A stretch of 64,000 nucleotides of DNA from assembly GCA_007922305.1 (NCBI GenBank), contig ML677364.1:14055624-14119623 (forward strand), given 5' to 3'. The notes beneath the pieces are model-generated. The model saw nothing but the letters and a program-made list of their open reading frames with translations. It was not told where the DNA came from and searched no databases. Origin of the DNA: Dermatemys mawii. Lineage: Eukaryota > Chordata > Testudines > Dermatemydidae. The position numbers and the translations under genes were made by a program. Positions within the stretch are counted from its first letter, which is position 1, and the number at the start of each line of letters is the position of its first letter. This document shows, piece by piece, positions 46,276-58,570 of this stretch.

Positions 46276-48810
46276 GGTCACAGAGTGGATACCAGAATAG
46301 GAGAACAATTTTAATAATTAAGTACTGGAGACCTGAGTAAAGTATTTTGAAGAACTACCGTGTGTTCATTTATATTTTTGCACCATTGGTTTTGTACTAG
46401 GGTATGGAAAAGAGACTTCTGGGTTCTAAATAGAGCTGTGCAAAATATTTGACTACTCAGTTTTGCCTTTTTATGAAGTTTGAGCTGCTTTTGTGAAAAC
46501 TCTTTTTTTTTTTTCCTAAAAAGAAAAACCACATGCATCCCATCTACCAGTTATGGTCGATGTGACTTCTTCAGAACCAAGTACAAGGGGCTGGGGAACA
46601 TTCACAGTGCAGATGAGATGTTCAGAGAATTAAGGCACAAACTCCTAACAGGTTCTGCTGAACAAGTAAAAATAGTGATTTTCTGTGCTTTATAACTTGG
46701 CCAAATCTGGCTGGATTGTCATGGGAATAGCAAATGACACCTCTCTGACCTCAGGACTACTGTCATATTTCATGTTCCTGCTCCTGCTCCAAATTCCTGA
46801 AGCACTAAATCACTTAAAAAAAACCAGACATTGCAAATCTTCTGATTTATTCCTAACCTCATTCTCAAAACCAGCTGCACAGCTACTGCTGAAACATTCA
46901 AAAACAGTCAGTCTACCCAGAGGCAGAGACCAAATATAGAGAATTTCAGTTTGAATGGTAAGGTCTGGCAAAGTTCTAAACCACTGATAACAGTGGGAAG
47001 TATTGTATTGTATTGATAACAGCGGGAAGTATTGAGTGGAAAGTATTAGATGATCTTAATGTAGAGGTTGCTATCACCACAACTATTCCTATAGTAAATA
47101 TGGAATATTTAGATAAGATGACGTAATAGTGATTTTTGTGAGTATTCATTTGTCTTTGAACACAAATTTCAAGTTGAACTTGGAACTCTTTTATGATCAC
47201 TTTGCATGAACACTCCATCTTTATTAGCACAAATGAACGCACATGGGGTTTGATTCTCCTCAGACTTATGCTAGTTAACATGACTAAAATAATCAACCTA
47301 GTCCTATTTTACATTGATACAACTGAGAGGAAAATCAGCCCCTCAAACTGAATTTTAAGCATGCATGCTCAAATATTGCTCAAAAGTGAATTAAGAATTG
47401 CATTTTTGACTGATAAATTGAGAATTCCAGCTCATGCTGCATTGGTTAGTTACATAAGTCATCTAGTCATGGAATAGCAATAAAAGCCATGAGACTTGTA
47501 GGTAACTAACCAGTATCATGTGAATTTACAAACTATTCCTATAAGGGGGAAATAATCAAGAAAAAAATTGCAAATAAGTCTTGAAAAACAAATGAGAGAA
47601 TTTGTGAACTGCTCGCTAATATTTCACAAACAAGAGATGAGATGATATTTTCTGAATAAATTATTTATTATGAACTCTTTATCTCTAATGAGCAGCCTAT
47701 ATGTTATGTCCTCCAGTTGTTCCATCCTGAACAACTCACCAGACTTCTAGTTGTTCCTTAGCATGGTGGACTGTCTCCATCACCCTTTACCCAAGACAGC
47801 AATATCCCAAACCCTCTCTCCCTGCTGCTTGGCTCCCTTCCCGCAAAGGGGTTGTGACAGGTGTACCAACCCTGCACTGGTAAAGTGAGGATTAAAGAGC
47901 TGCTCTGAATCCAAGAGGCTACACACCTTTCATCTCTTCTGGGCACGTTCCTGGTGGAGGGAGCATTAAAAAGAGAATGGGATGACCTTGGAGGAGAGTA
48001 GTTGCGTGCAGCAGCCTCCTACCAGGAAGCTGACAGGGTTCCGCATCACCAGGACAGAGCTTCATAGCCAGGATGCTGGGAGCCCATCAACCACAGGAGC
48101 TGAAGGTAACAACTTGCTGTTGCCAGCAGAGGAGACTCAGGAGCTGGATCAGCAGTTGATGCAGGAAGGATCCCAAGTCCAGCCCGATGATGCTGGAGGG
48201 ACTGGAACAAGGGTAAGAAGTGACCCAGGGTATGTGTTTAGGGAGATCAAGCCCTAGGCCCTGTACAAGAACTACTGCCTTGAAGGGCCCTAGGTCAGAA
48301 CCCAGCAGAGTAGAGTGGGTCTGGGGTCTCCTAAGGCCCTCTACTCTTGCCAATGGGTGACATTACCCTGAGCTATCATGGCTAGGCAAAGTGGCCTTTG
48401 GAGTCTCACGTGGAGTGACACTACCCCAGTGTATGGGTAGTATGCCAGGGAAACTGATCCTGGGATTCTCACTGTTAGATATTATGCCATGGAGTATTGC
48501 CATTAGGCCATACTGCCAGCATGGAGCACACAGCCAACCCAGAACAGGGACTATAAGTATTGTGATTTGTATTCAATGATACCCTTTATGCTACTCTGGC
48601 AGTGTAAATAGGCCTCAAAGGTGGCACGAGAAGCTTCATGAGAATACTCCCTGAACAGGAAGCCTCCTCCTTTGGCGTAGAACTGATAAGATCTCTATGC
48701 AAGTCCAGCTTCCAATGTAGCAATGAGCTGGGGGTGTAGTGGGCAGAGGCTGGAGCAAACTATTCTGAAACTAATCTCTGCTGCTCTGAACCTAGAGTGG
48801 GCCAAGGGAA
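46276..48810. other. No gene; possible LTR-like block 47840-48380
   Basis: A short duplication TGATAACAG(T/C)GGGAAGTATTG lies at about 46985-47035. The GC-richer block 47840-48380 (TTGTGACAGGTGTACCAACC, later CAGAGTAGAGTGGGTCTGGG) resembles turtle LTR sequence but has no clear ends. ORFs there have no coding support. Confidence 0.3.
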
Positions 48811-48821
48811 GGCGAGTATAA

Positions 48822-49136
48822 GACTATGTCTACACTACAAGCATGTGTGATTCCCCTGCTGATGAATACATGCTCTCGCTAGCTCTCATAGAGCTAGCAT
48901 GAGTATAAACAGCAATGTAGGTATGGTAGCAACTGCTGAGGTGCAGCTAGGCTGTGCTAAGTACAAACCTGCATGAAACCTGTGCGTATGTACAGTCAAG
49001 CTGGGCCTCTGTTGCTGCTATGCTACCCACGCTACTGAATCTACAATGCTATTATGCTTGCACTATCTCACCGACATCTAGTGCAAATATTTTTACACAA
49101 GCGGGGGAATCACACGTCTGCCTTGTAGGTACAGCC
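48822..49136. mobile_element. PIF/Harbinger-like MITE
   Basis: Left end GACTATGTCTACACTACAAG then TGTGTGATTCCCCTGC; right end complementary to GGCTGTACCTACAAGGCAGA then CGTGTGATTCCCCCGC. Preceded by TAA (48819-48821); the right duplication is not clear. Internal AGCTCTCATAGAGCTAGC palindrome. Confidence 0.65.
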
Positions 49137-49915
49137 TTTGATACCCGCTGTAGCAGGCTGTAGGCTGCTCTAACTTACACCAAGGACTGAATATGTGCTC
49201 TATTTCCCCAAAACAAGGGAAGAACAAAAGTGACTGAAAATCACACTATCCCCACCTCCATTCCTGTCCCAAGTGCAAGAATGGAAGAATCAGGGAACAA
49301 GGCCAATATTTCTTGGATATCAAATTGCACTGATTAGTATCTAAATTAATCATTTCACAACATTTGTGGAAGTAGAAGGAGAAAGAGTTGCATTTAGCTC
49401 CTCAGAAAACATAATATTAGCGGTTGACGAAAATGAAAAATGTTTCATTATTAATTGCTAAGCTTTAGTGTGTGAAATATTCCTTATATAAAACAGCATT
49501 CAATGGACAGAGAAAGGGCTTCAACTCCAAGTACTTCTATAAATCAACTGTATCCCATGAGTTGCTGGAGTGTTAATGGGGAAACTGACATGAATTACTG
49601 TTTAACAGGGATATTGGATCCTTAAATGAACTGTACACTCATACTTTTAATGGCAGGAAGCTGTAGCCAGGCATAATAAAAATAATTGAAATGAGTTTCT
49701 GAACACATTAGTCTAGATAAGAAGTGCCTTAAAGAACAAGTGAAGCAGAAAAAGAGCCCGAATGTATATGGCATTCACTTGTAGGTGTCATTTGTTCCTA
49801 ATGTTCTTAGTTACCGATAGTAATATAAGAAAGAACATAGAGAATAAAACAATAATTTTTAATCAACTTATATGAAAAAAGCCCAAAAGTGCAGTATTGG
49901 ATCAATGCTCAGTAC
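49137..49915. other. Nothing recognised
   Basis: No gene or repeat identified. Confidence 0.4.
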
Positions 49916-49919
49916 AACC

Positions 49920-50930
49920 TATGCTTGCTCTGCCACAGGGTGAGCTGACCTTTTAAGGAGGCTGGGCCTCAGCCTTATCTGTGACAAGATTATTCACTTC
50001 CTCAGGTGGAGGGAAGGCGTTTGGGGGTCATGTGACAAAGGATGCATGTGACTGAGAATGTTCTGGGAGATAAAAAGGAATCCTGTGCAAATTTAAGAGA
50101 GACTTCAGTGAGGGCAGGCATGATCCTCCAAAGAACAGAAGAATAGCTAGGAAAAGGCCCATGAGGAGGCCTAGGCTGAGCAGGTAGGAAAAGGCACTGG
50201 GAAAGAACCAAGGGGAAATTTGTGTTGTAGGGCTGACAGCCCAATTGTTTAGGGTTCCAGAGTTGGGAATATATAGCAGGGTGTGGGTGTGCTCATGCTG
50301 CCACGTTGTGAGATAGTATGGCTAACCCTCAACAAAAAGAAGGGACTGATTGGAACCTAAGAGAGCTGAAAGTTGGAGCAGCTAAGGGTACAGTGACACT
50401 GCAATTAAATACCCACAGCTGGACCATGTCAGCTGACCTACGCTCACAGGGCTCATGCTGTGGGGCTATAAAACTGCAGTGCAGACATCCAGACTCAGCT
50501 TGGAGCCCAGGTTCTGGGACCCTCCTAACTCACGAGGTCTCAGATCCCAGGCTCCAGCCTGAGCCCAGATATCTACACTGCAATTTGATTGCCTTGGGAG
50601 CCCGAGTCAGCTGACATGGGCCAGCTATAGGTGTTTAATTGCAGTGTAGGTATACCCTACGAGAGTAGAAACTGAAGAGAAATCGGACAGATCTGTGGAC
50701 GGAGTGCTGTAGCTGGGAAAAGTCTTGGGTGGGTGGATGGATGTTTTTGGCATTTTCCTTTGGACTTTGAATAATTCTGGAAGGGGGGGACTTGGAAGGC
50801 TAAGTCATCACAATGACCTACTTGTTGGGACACTTGCAGGACAACTGTGAGGAAGATGATGCTCAGCCATCTGAACAGTGAAACTGCGGCAGCAGATGGG
50901 CCTGAACCACACATGTGAAGTCTCTGCTAC
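49920..50930 (+). repeat. LTR-like dispersed repeat split by a MITE
   Basis: Left part has GGTGAGCTGACCTTTTAAGG, CTGGGAGATAAAAAGGAATC (TATA-like) and TGTTGTAGGGCTGACAGCCC; right part has GCTCAGCCATCTGAACAGTG and GCAGATGGGCCTGAACCACA. I recall both halves as parts of one turtle LTR family. A Harbinger-like MITE occupies 50386-50657. Confidence 0.4.
50386..50657. mobile_element. PIF/Harbinger-like MITE nested in an LTR-like repeat
   Basis: About 36-bp inverted ends: GGGTACAGTGACACTGCAAT then TAAATACCCACAGCTGG on the left, and the complement of GGGTATACCTACACTGCAAT then TAAACACCTATAGCTGG on the right. Flanked by TAA (50383-50385) and TAC (50658-50660), a 3-bp duplication with one change. Confidence 0.8.
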
Positions 50931-51204
50931 ACTTTCTGCATTTACTCAGTATAAATTGGAATAACTTGTAACTTCCATCCTATATATATTCAACTGCTGT
51001 CTGGTAATTTATCTGTGTACATAACACACATGCAACCTATACATATTTCTAACCTTAATCTTTTCCTTTTGCAGACCTGATCTGTCACTATTTATGGAAG
51101 TTTCCTTCTTAAGGCAAGTAGGCCCAAAGAAACCAAAGTGCAGGTATGTTTGTGAGTCCAGGGCTTTAGGATTCGATTCCGGAAAGTGCTGAGCAATTTG
51201 GTCC

Positions 51205-51355
51205 AATCCAATGTCTCACTCAACTTTAATGGGACTGTTAGTAGGATTGTAAACTCATGGGACAGGGACTGTCTTTGGTTATGTGTTCATAGCGCACCTA
51301 GCATACTAAGGTCCTACTACGATGGGGGCCCTAATTATTACTGTGCTATAAATAT
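51205..51355 (+). repeat. SINE/LINE-like dispersed repeat tail
   Basis: GATTGTAAACTCATGGGACA, GGGACTGTCTTTGGTTATGT and CTAGCATACTAAGGTCCTAC form a pattern repeated at 52130-52250 (GGGGCAGAGGCAGTCTCTTG, GCCTAGCACAGGGGAGATCT). A common reptile dispersed repeat by memory. Confidence 0.4.
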
Positions 51356-51599
51356 ATTCCCTGAGAAATTCCAATATTTCAGCACTTGTTTTTGTCTGGC
51401 ATTTGGAGGAAAAGTTGAAATATCAAAATTTCTCATGGAACAGAAATTCTGGAAACAAAATGGATCCAGAAATGGATAAATCATTCACTTTGGAATTTTC
51501 TGTCTAATCTTCAATTGAAATGTTTCATTTTGATTGAAAATTCATGTAGCTTAGTCAGAGGGGAGACTGTGTTGCATTGTAAAAGCTGTGGTTTAGTCA

Positions 51600-51802
51600 G
51601 GTAGCTACTATGAGGAAATGTGCCACAATGGGTTACCTAAGGAGGTGGTGGAATCTCCTTCCTTGGAGATTTTTAAGGTCAGGCTTGACAGAACCCTGGC
51701 TGGGGTGATTTAGTTGCGGATTGGTCCTGCTTTGAGCAGGGGATTGGACAAGATGACCTCCTGAGGTCCCTTCCAACCCTGATATTCTATGATTCTATGA
51801 TA
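51600..51802 (+). mobile_element. CR1 LINE tail, well preserved
   Basis: Sense CR1 3' end: GGTGGTGGAATCTCCTTCCT, GGTCAGGCTTGACAGAACCC, TGACCTCCTGAGGTCCCTTC and a terminal TATTCTATGATTCTATGATA. 5'-truncated as usual. It sits between two halves of a TTTTG-rich repeat (51360-51540, 51830-52040). Confidence 0.9.
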
Positions 51803-52596
51803 ATAGGGGGGAAAAGTTTAATGTTGAACTAACTTCAAAGAAAATGCTTCAGGTAAGTTCAACAAATTGAAATATTCCAGTCTAAGTCTAGCTGATCCGA
51901 AACATTTTGTTTTGATTTTCTTGACCAAAGTAAAAATCTTTAGCTAAATGGATTTTTTTCCACAGAAAACTTCAATTTTACAGAATCTGCTTTGTCTGTC
52001 AAAAATATAATTTTGATGGAAAATTCCCCATGCAGCTGTATAATTAACTTTATTCACAGTCCTAAAGTTATGAATGTACTTCACTCTATTGAGCCAGAGC
52101 ACTCAGCACGTGGTTGCACTAAGAATTAAGTGGAAAAATCCTCGGGGCAGAGGCAGTCTCTTGCTGTATGCATGCCTAGCACAGGGGAGATCTGAGCCCA
52201 ACAGGAGCCTCTGAGTGCTCCTGCACTGTACATGATAAATAATAACTAATACCAGTAATGAAAATCAAAATGATAGGAATTGCTGAGGATGCATCTTGAT
52301 ATTATTTTCGGTCCAGATCAGCATCCTTAAAAGGTGGGTCCTTGTACAGCGAGAAGTTCCACACACAGCTAACAGGCAGCACTGCATAAAGTGTTTTTGT
52401 CCCCAGAATAACTGTTCCAGGTACCTGAATCGGCAGTCAGTGCTGGGATTTCTTATGCTGCAGTGCAGACTTACATCTTTTAAATAACTTGTATTTTCAT
52501 GTAACATTGGTGAATATATAGCGAGGATAAATGTCCTATGCTTTCTAGCATTAGTGATGGACGCCTTAGAACTAGCTTTCCTACATTCTGTATTAT

Positions 52597-52630
52597 ATGT
52601 ATGTATGTGTGTGTGTGTGTGTATATACAC
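52597..52630. repeat. GTAT/GT microsatellite
   Basis: ATGTATGTATGTGTGTGTGT followed by TATATACAC. Confidence 0.9.
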
Positions 52631-52859
52631 AGTGTATACAATATATCTTATCTTACAGTGAAGTGTGAATGCATTAGAGAATGAGTAACGAGACAGGAAA
52701 GAACTAAGCTTTCTTAAGCATTTAATCCCTTCCCCTGCCATAGGACAGGTTTGATTCAGTCTCAAGTTGCCACCTGCATAAGCCAGCTGAACACTGTCTA
52801 CCAGCTTCAGTAGTGCAAAGTCCATTGGTAGGGGATTCATAACAGTGTGTGTTACTCAC

Positions 52860-53103
52860 AGCTCCCGAAGTACTAGGGGTTGGAAGCCAGCAATTGCTTC
52901 CCTAAATATGTGCGGCATTTGCCAAGGAAAGGTCGAAGCCAGGTCAGTCATGGAGGTGTGATGCCTCAACACAAGAGGCTTCTGCTGCCTGGACTCCTCT
53001 TGCATAACCCTAGCTCCAAGCAAGTGGTTGTAAACATTGTTTGCTGCCTTGCCCAAGAGGTGAATCTCTCTAAGTGTAATTGTTCCTCCAGTCAAGGGTA
53101 TGA
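52860..53103 (-). CDS. Candidate internal coding exon of an unidentified gene
   Basis: On the minus strand a 244-nt open stretch lies between a good acceptor (ACCATTTCTTAG) and a consensus donor (AGCT|GTGAGTAA). The frame reads IPLTGGTITLREIHLLGKAA, NNVYNHLLGARVMQEESRQQ, PLVLRHHTSMTDLASTFPWQ and FREAIAGFQPLVLREL. It is rich in Leu, Arg and Glu and looks like a helical domain. The only stop follows inside the presumed intron. The frame is also open upstream to an ATG at 53177-53179, so a single-exon reading is possible. I do not recognise it and no partner exon is evident nearby. Confidence 0.35.
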
Positions 53104-53179
53104 CTAAGAAATGGTCATTTCCCAGTGTCAGCAGGGTTATATCAAACCTAATATAGTTTTTAGTGCTTTGACCTCTCAT

Positions 53180-53480
53180 TTTATATGTATCAAGTGATGG
53201 GACCTTTATGCTATCCTTGGGAGAGTATGCTGCAGCTTAATACATCTCAAGGGAAATTTTTGCCTGATCCCCCAAATTTTCCTTTTTCTCTGTTTCATCC
53301 CATTACTCCTAGTTACCTCTCTAAATAACTCCTCTTACCTTGATGTGTGTACCCTTGCAATGTAATCATATTTGCCACTGTCCAAGCTATACATACCCTT
53401 TTAATCTTTCCTCTGGCAAAATATCAATCCCTCCAGTACTCAAATCATGGCAGTTACTACTCTCCAAATTTCCTGTACTA
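53180..53480 (-). mobile_element. Diverged CR1/L3-type LINE tail
   Basis: Antisense-like blocks GTTTCATCCCATTACTCCTA, GTTACCTCTCTAAATAACTC and CTTTAATC-type runs follow the order of an old CR1 3' region. Weak. Confidence 0.35.
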
Positions 53481-53487
53481 GACCTAA

Positions 53488-53727
53488 TGGCTTTCCTACA
53501 GGGGGAACTTTACCAGCATTACTATACCAGTATTATACTCATATAACAAGAGTGGTATAGCTCCCATGTGGATACTTTTATTGAGAATAACAGTGGCACT
53601 TTTTCCAGTTTGACATAAGCTTTAAAAAAAGGCCACCCATCATGAGTAAGTCTCTATGTGGGTAGATATAGAGCTATAACTGTACTGGAATAAGTATACT
53701 GGTAAATTTCCCTGTATAAACAAGCCC
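53488..53727. mobile_element. PIF/Harbinger-like MITE, 240 bp
   Basis: Left end TGGCTTTCCTACAGGGGGAA then CTTTACCAG; right end complementary to GGGCTTGTTTATACAGGGAA then ATTTACCAG. TAA flanks both sides (53485-53487, 53728-53730). Internal TATACCAGTATTA and TAAGTATACTGG are also inverted. Confidence 0.75.
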
Positions 53728-53730
53728 TAA

Positions 53731-55760
53731 CACTGGTGCAAAGGACATACAAAATGTGCAATCGCATGGATTCCCCAAGGAGGGTTTACTGATGGAGCAG
53801 GGAGCAGCCACAATAGTCTGCTTTAGGTTTGATTTTGTTTTTTTAAATAACGTTATGGAAATGACTGGGGCAAAAGGAGGGAGGATGAGCAGGAGGATCC
53901 TTTGTAGGAGGAAAGGGGTGGAGGAAACACATGTGCTTTCTTAGCATTCTCCTAAGCAAGTCTCTTAATCAATTTAAAAATATGAGATTTAGCTTAATCT
54001 GTTTAGTTTCCAAGGAAATGAAATTATCATTAGTACAACCTGAAATCACTCAGGCGAGGCCTATATAGATATAGGGAGACCAGTAGAGTCTACTACTTTC
54101 AACTTCAGTCTTACATCCTTCACTGTCTTTAACCCACCAGCACTTTGACCAAATGGAATCTAAATAATTTTTCCTAAGCACTAGATAATAACTTTTACAC
54201 AAGTTAATAACTTGGACTGTGAATCCGACAAAGAATTTATATGAGCTTAACTTTAAGTTGTCCCATTAGTGACACTGTACCTCAATGTTATACCTTGGAA
54301 CCCCCATATTCACCACTATCATATTATTATGATTTTTTGTACAATGCATTTTACTCATTAAGAAGAATAAGTCTGAACAACAAATGCTCTTCAAAAACAC
54401 ATTAATTGAAGTCCAAAGTATCATCTGTTGGAAAGAAACTTGGAAAAATGTATGTAGATTCTATTTGGCCAAAGTTATGGATGGATTAAAGTCAGTGAAA
54501 GACACTAAAATGAAGTAGACTATACACGGACTACACTGAACACTTTGTAAAATGTGTAGACCTAGCCTTAGTGACTTCAAATTATACTGATGATACTTTC
54601 ATTCAATTGAAGACTAAATATATAGGACCGAACCCTGTTCTTCACTACATCAGAGCAAACTCCACTGACTTTAGCCCTTCCCCCGCCCCGTTCCCCCTCT
54701 GCCAAAACAATCCCTCCACTACCTTCCCTGGTTTGCTCCATCTAAAGTTCAAATTTCTTGTCCTCACCCTCAAGGCCCCTCATAACTCTGCCTTTTTTGA
54801 ACAAGCCAAACTGCAGCATGTGGCCGGCAGTACCTACAACATATCCCAGCTGGCTGGGCTGAGAAGAATAATGTCAGGGAAAGATAAGTAGGTGCTTGCT
54901 AGTCAAGGAGGCAAGCTCAGATTCTTACAGGAGCAGAGTAACAGGAAGCTCAGACAAACCTCCTAAGTGCATATTCATTTCTGTTTGATTGTGTTTTATT
55001 TTCAGTGCAGCCTAGATGAAGGCTCTATTGAGCATCAGATGTGATCACACAAGGCTCCACTAAGTAGATGCATTGCATATATATATATAAATATATATAT
55101 ATAAAGTCTGAGCACGTTTCTCTTGATTTTGCCCTATACAGAAGAAACTTTTCAAGGGCAAAATTTTCTTGACAATCCATATACTTCTCCTTAATTTATT
55201 TTGGTCCTATGAATAGCTTAACACTCAGCCGTTCCTGGACCCTAGGATTGCAATAGCCGGTGGCTACATTATGCTGCAGTCAGAATGTCAATATGTGTAT
55301 TTTTAGGGTCACCCAGACCAGACACATGATTTGTAATCTACAGCTAGCATGTTCTTAAAATAGAAACTTCCTCAAGCTGTGCCACATCAGAAGTTGTTTG
55401 ATTCATGTATTGCTGGCCAGACGTCAGCAAGCCAGGAGTGTTTAAGGAAAAATATTAGATACATTTATACACTCATGATTATCTAGCACTGTGGGCCCAG
55501 GTATATAGAAGTTAAAACCAAAGTTACATTTAAGATTCCAATGAAAGCAAGGGAATTTGCTGCTAAGGATTAAACTTCCAATTGACTAAACAGAATAACA
55601 TGAATATCAGCAGGATATCCAAGGGTCACCCTATTCTGTTTACCTTAAGATTGCTAAGTAGTAGAGGTTTAATCATTAATTGTGGAGCCCCTTCCTTCTT
55701 CTGAGCCTGTCTCAAATCCTAAACTGTATGTGCAAATAGAATGGGTATCACTTAACAGTA
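53731..55760. other. AT-rich DNA, no gene
   Basis: Contains an AT microsatellite at 55077-55104. A TGTGTAGACCTAGCC block near 54556 may be one end of a lost MITE. The ORF at 54571-54891 has no coding support. Confidence 0.35.
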
Positions 55761-55764
55761 AATA

Positions 55765-56240
55765 TTAACCACAGTACAGATTTCCTCATGGGCTTTGCTA
55801 TGGTGCTAGCTTTACGGAACACAAACTTTAATTTATTTTCATTCATCCCTGTGAGGTAAGTGGGCATTAACGTCATTTTACAGAGTGGGAACTGAAGTAT
55901 AAAAATTAAGGTCAAAAGTATCCACTCATTTTGGGTACTCATTTTGAGACACCTAGGGTCTGTTTTTTTCAGACTAGTTGCCCTTATATAGCACTTCATA
56001 TGTTCAAAGCACAGCTCTCATTGACTCCAGTTGCAGCTGTCAGTGCTCAGTTCTTCCGATCAAGTCCCAGGATCTCAAATGGGCACCTAGAAAATGTAGA
56101 AGATCTAATTAATGACCACTTCTGAAAAGTATGCTCTAAGTAACTTGCCCAGCGTCCCATGGGAATTCTGTGACAGAGACAGGGATGGAATCCAGCTCTC
56201 CAGGGCAGCATTCAGCTGCCTTAACCATAAAACCATTTTT
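55765..56240 (+). repeat. Old SINE-like dispersed repeat
   Basis: CATCCCTGTGAGGTAAGTGG, TTTACAGAGTGGGAACTGAA and, further right, AGTAACTTGCCCAGCGTCCC and AGACAGGGATGGAATCCAGC match the order of a MIR-like repeat with unrelated sequence in the middle. Confidence 0.45.
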
Positions 56241-56510
56241 TCGCTTCCTGAAATCCCTGCCTCAGTCACTGCACCCATTCCAACTTCTGCAACAAATGAG
56301 GCAGGAGACCTACAATCAGTCACCTCCTTCACTGATATCCTGATTCACCCCCAAAGCAGGTTCTTTCTGTGCAATGGATGAGGCAGGGGTCCTGTGCAAG
56401 AAGTGCACAGTCTTTATAATTAAAGACCACATCATAATACATAAGTGTAGGAGGACCAAACTAAGGTTGCACAGGCCACCTTTTTTCTGGTATTTCCTAA
56501 CTTTTCAATG

Positions 56511-56737
56511 ACAAAGAGTCCTGTTGGCACCTTATAGACTAATAGATGTTTTGGAGCATAAGGTTTTGTTGGTGAATACCCACTTCATCAGATGCAGGAT
56601 CTGCAACACTTGCATCTGATGAAGTGGGTATTCACCCACAAAAACTTATGCTCCAATACATCTGTTAGTCTATAAGGTGCCATAGGACTCTTTGTCACTT
56701 TTACAGATCCAGACTAACACGCTACCTCTCTACTACT
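56511..56737. mobile_element. Penelope-like hairpin, copy 3
   Basis: Palindromic arms ACAAAGAGTCCTGTTGGCAC, TTATAGACTAATAGATGTTT and GGTGAATACCCACTTCATCA with near-perfect complements, around a GATCTGCAACACTTGC loop. The single-copy tail CCAGACTAACACGCTACC is on the right. Flanked by a perfect 13-bp duplication TAACTTTTCAATG (56498-56510 and 56738-56750). Confidence 0.82.
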
Positions 56738-56899
56738 TAACTTTTCAATGTTTCTGATAACTGATAACTGTAACTGATAACAGCTGCAGATTATCCTCCA
56801 TGTGGACCAGCACTAGATGGGGATAAGTCACAAACTTTGTCAGTGTGTTTCACAGATATTTGCGGACAGCAGAGGAATGGTAAGACTCGGGGAGCTTGG

Positions 56900-57410
56900 A
56901 TTCCATTCCAGATTCTGGGGGGAGTGTCTAATGGTCACAGACTTTTTTGCCCTGTCTCAGGGTGGCACTGGCCCTTCAAGAGGGAGCCAGGGCAGTCCAC
57001 CTGTGCCACATCCACTGACACAAATGAGCTTTAAAAGAGAGCACCTAAGCCTAGAAAAGAGGAAAGACCTGGCATTGGGAGCCTCAATGAGTCAAGCTAA
57101 AACCCAACCAGGGAAGGGACAGAGAGAACAGATATGGGGCTCTCACTGCCTGCTTTCCTTGGGAGTACTGGAGGCAGTGGAAACTTGAAAGAAAAACTCA
57201 GAGAGATAAAAGCAGGAGCAACAGGAGTGCCAGAGATCCCTGGGAGGGGAGACAGTCAGACTCTGAGAGGTAAAAGTCCCCTCTGAGTGGCAGCCCAGTG
57301 TGAGCTGAAGAATTGTTTTGAAATGAGTGAAAAATAAAAATGCCTAAAAGAGACTGTGGGTGTGGCAGTGGGTCATTCGGGATCTGGGGAGAAGCCTTCC
57401 TTTGTTACAT
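56900..57410 (+). repeat. Possible LTR
   Basis: Ends in CCTTCCTTTGTTACA after an AAAATAAAAATG poly(A)-like signal (about 57330), and contains a CCTGTCTCAGGGTGGCACTG block. LTR-like texture only; no flanking duplication found. Confidence 0.3.
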
Positions 57411-58565
57411 GTCCATTCCCCACAATCTTAAACTTCTTCCCTACACTGTCTAAACTCCTCCTGCCTCTTTCCCATTCCAGGGTCCTCATCCCAATCCTAT
57501 TCTCATCTAGCCAGTCCCAGTCTCCAGTACTCACATATCTCCTCCCAGTCCCATTCTCCTTGCTCCGCCAGCCCCAGATCTCCCCCTCCACCCTGGATTC
57601 TTATCAAATCTGTCTTCTCTCCTTCCTCTCCTACCCACTGCTTCCTAGACCTACTCTTCCTGCCCAGGCAGTTCAAGTGACCATGTCCCAATCTACTCCT
57701 CTCATCTCCCATTCTGCTCGGTCTCCATTTCCCTCTCCTCCTCCCTGCTAGCCTCTTTCCCCAGCTTACACAAACCCCACAACTCTTGAGGTCCAACTCT
57801 TGGTCCTTCTGCATTTAAATCAGGCAGCTTTGTCCTCCATTATGCCTGGGCCTAGCAGAGGGGTCACTGAGAACATGGGAGAGATAATCTTCCTGCTCTC
57901 AGTTCAGGGAAAGTCCTGCTCAGCCCCAGGCTGGAGCATGTCAAGTGTAGACAGAACCTTTGCAGACTTTAGCTGCTAAAATCTAAGACATCTCTACTGA
58001 GCATGTGGGAATTGTGATTTTTGCAAAGGCTTATAACTTGGCCAAATTTAGGCAGATTTCCATGAGGACAGCAAAAGGAACATCCTGGGCTCAAAGGCCA
58101 CTCATTTTAAATTTATAAGTCCCACACTCAAAGCATGGGGGCCCTAGAAAAAAGTCATCAGAATTTTTTAACTTGGGCAATATGGTGTATTCTTCTTTAG
58201 CATTGTTCTCAGAAATGGTTGGAATGTTTTGGCTGACATTTCCCAACAAATTTCAGCTTAAGGGAGATACCTAGCTTGGAAACTTTCAGCCCAAACTGTT
58301 GAAGTTTGAGTTATAAGCAACTGAAAACTCGGCCTTCCAGTGGGAAGTCTCAAGCAACCTTAATAGTCAGTGAAACTAGCTCTGCCTAAAATATAACACA
58401 GGGAACAACAAAGAAAAAAATAATCAGTGTTAGGATACTAGTCACTACTGTGGTATATTTATTTGTAATTTGAATATCCGCAATGCCTATGAGACCCAGT
58501 CATGGACAACGATCCTGTTATGGTAGGCATTATGCAAACAGCATGAATGTGTGTGTGTGTTTGTG
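57411..58565. other. No gene; C/T-rich stretch 57410-57760
   Basis: The C/T-rich stretch has opposed chance ORFs. The rest shows nothing recognisable. Confidence 0.4.
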
Positions 58566-58570
58566 TGTGT

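Noticed and set aside
57356..57814. 131-aa and 103-aa opposed ORFs
   Set aside because: C/T-rich low-complexity DNA gives Pro/Ser/Leu and Arg/Gly/Glu runs with no coding signature.
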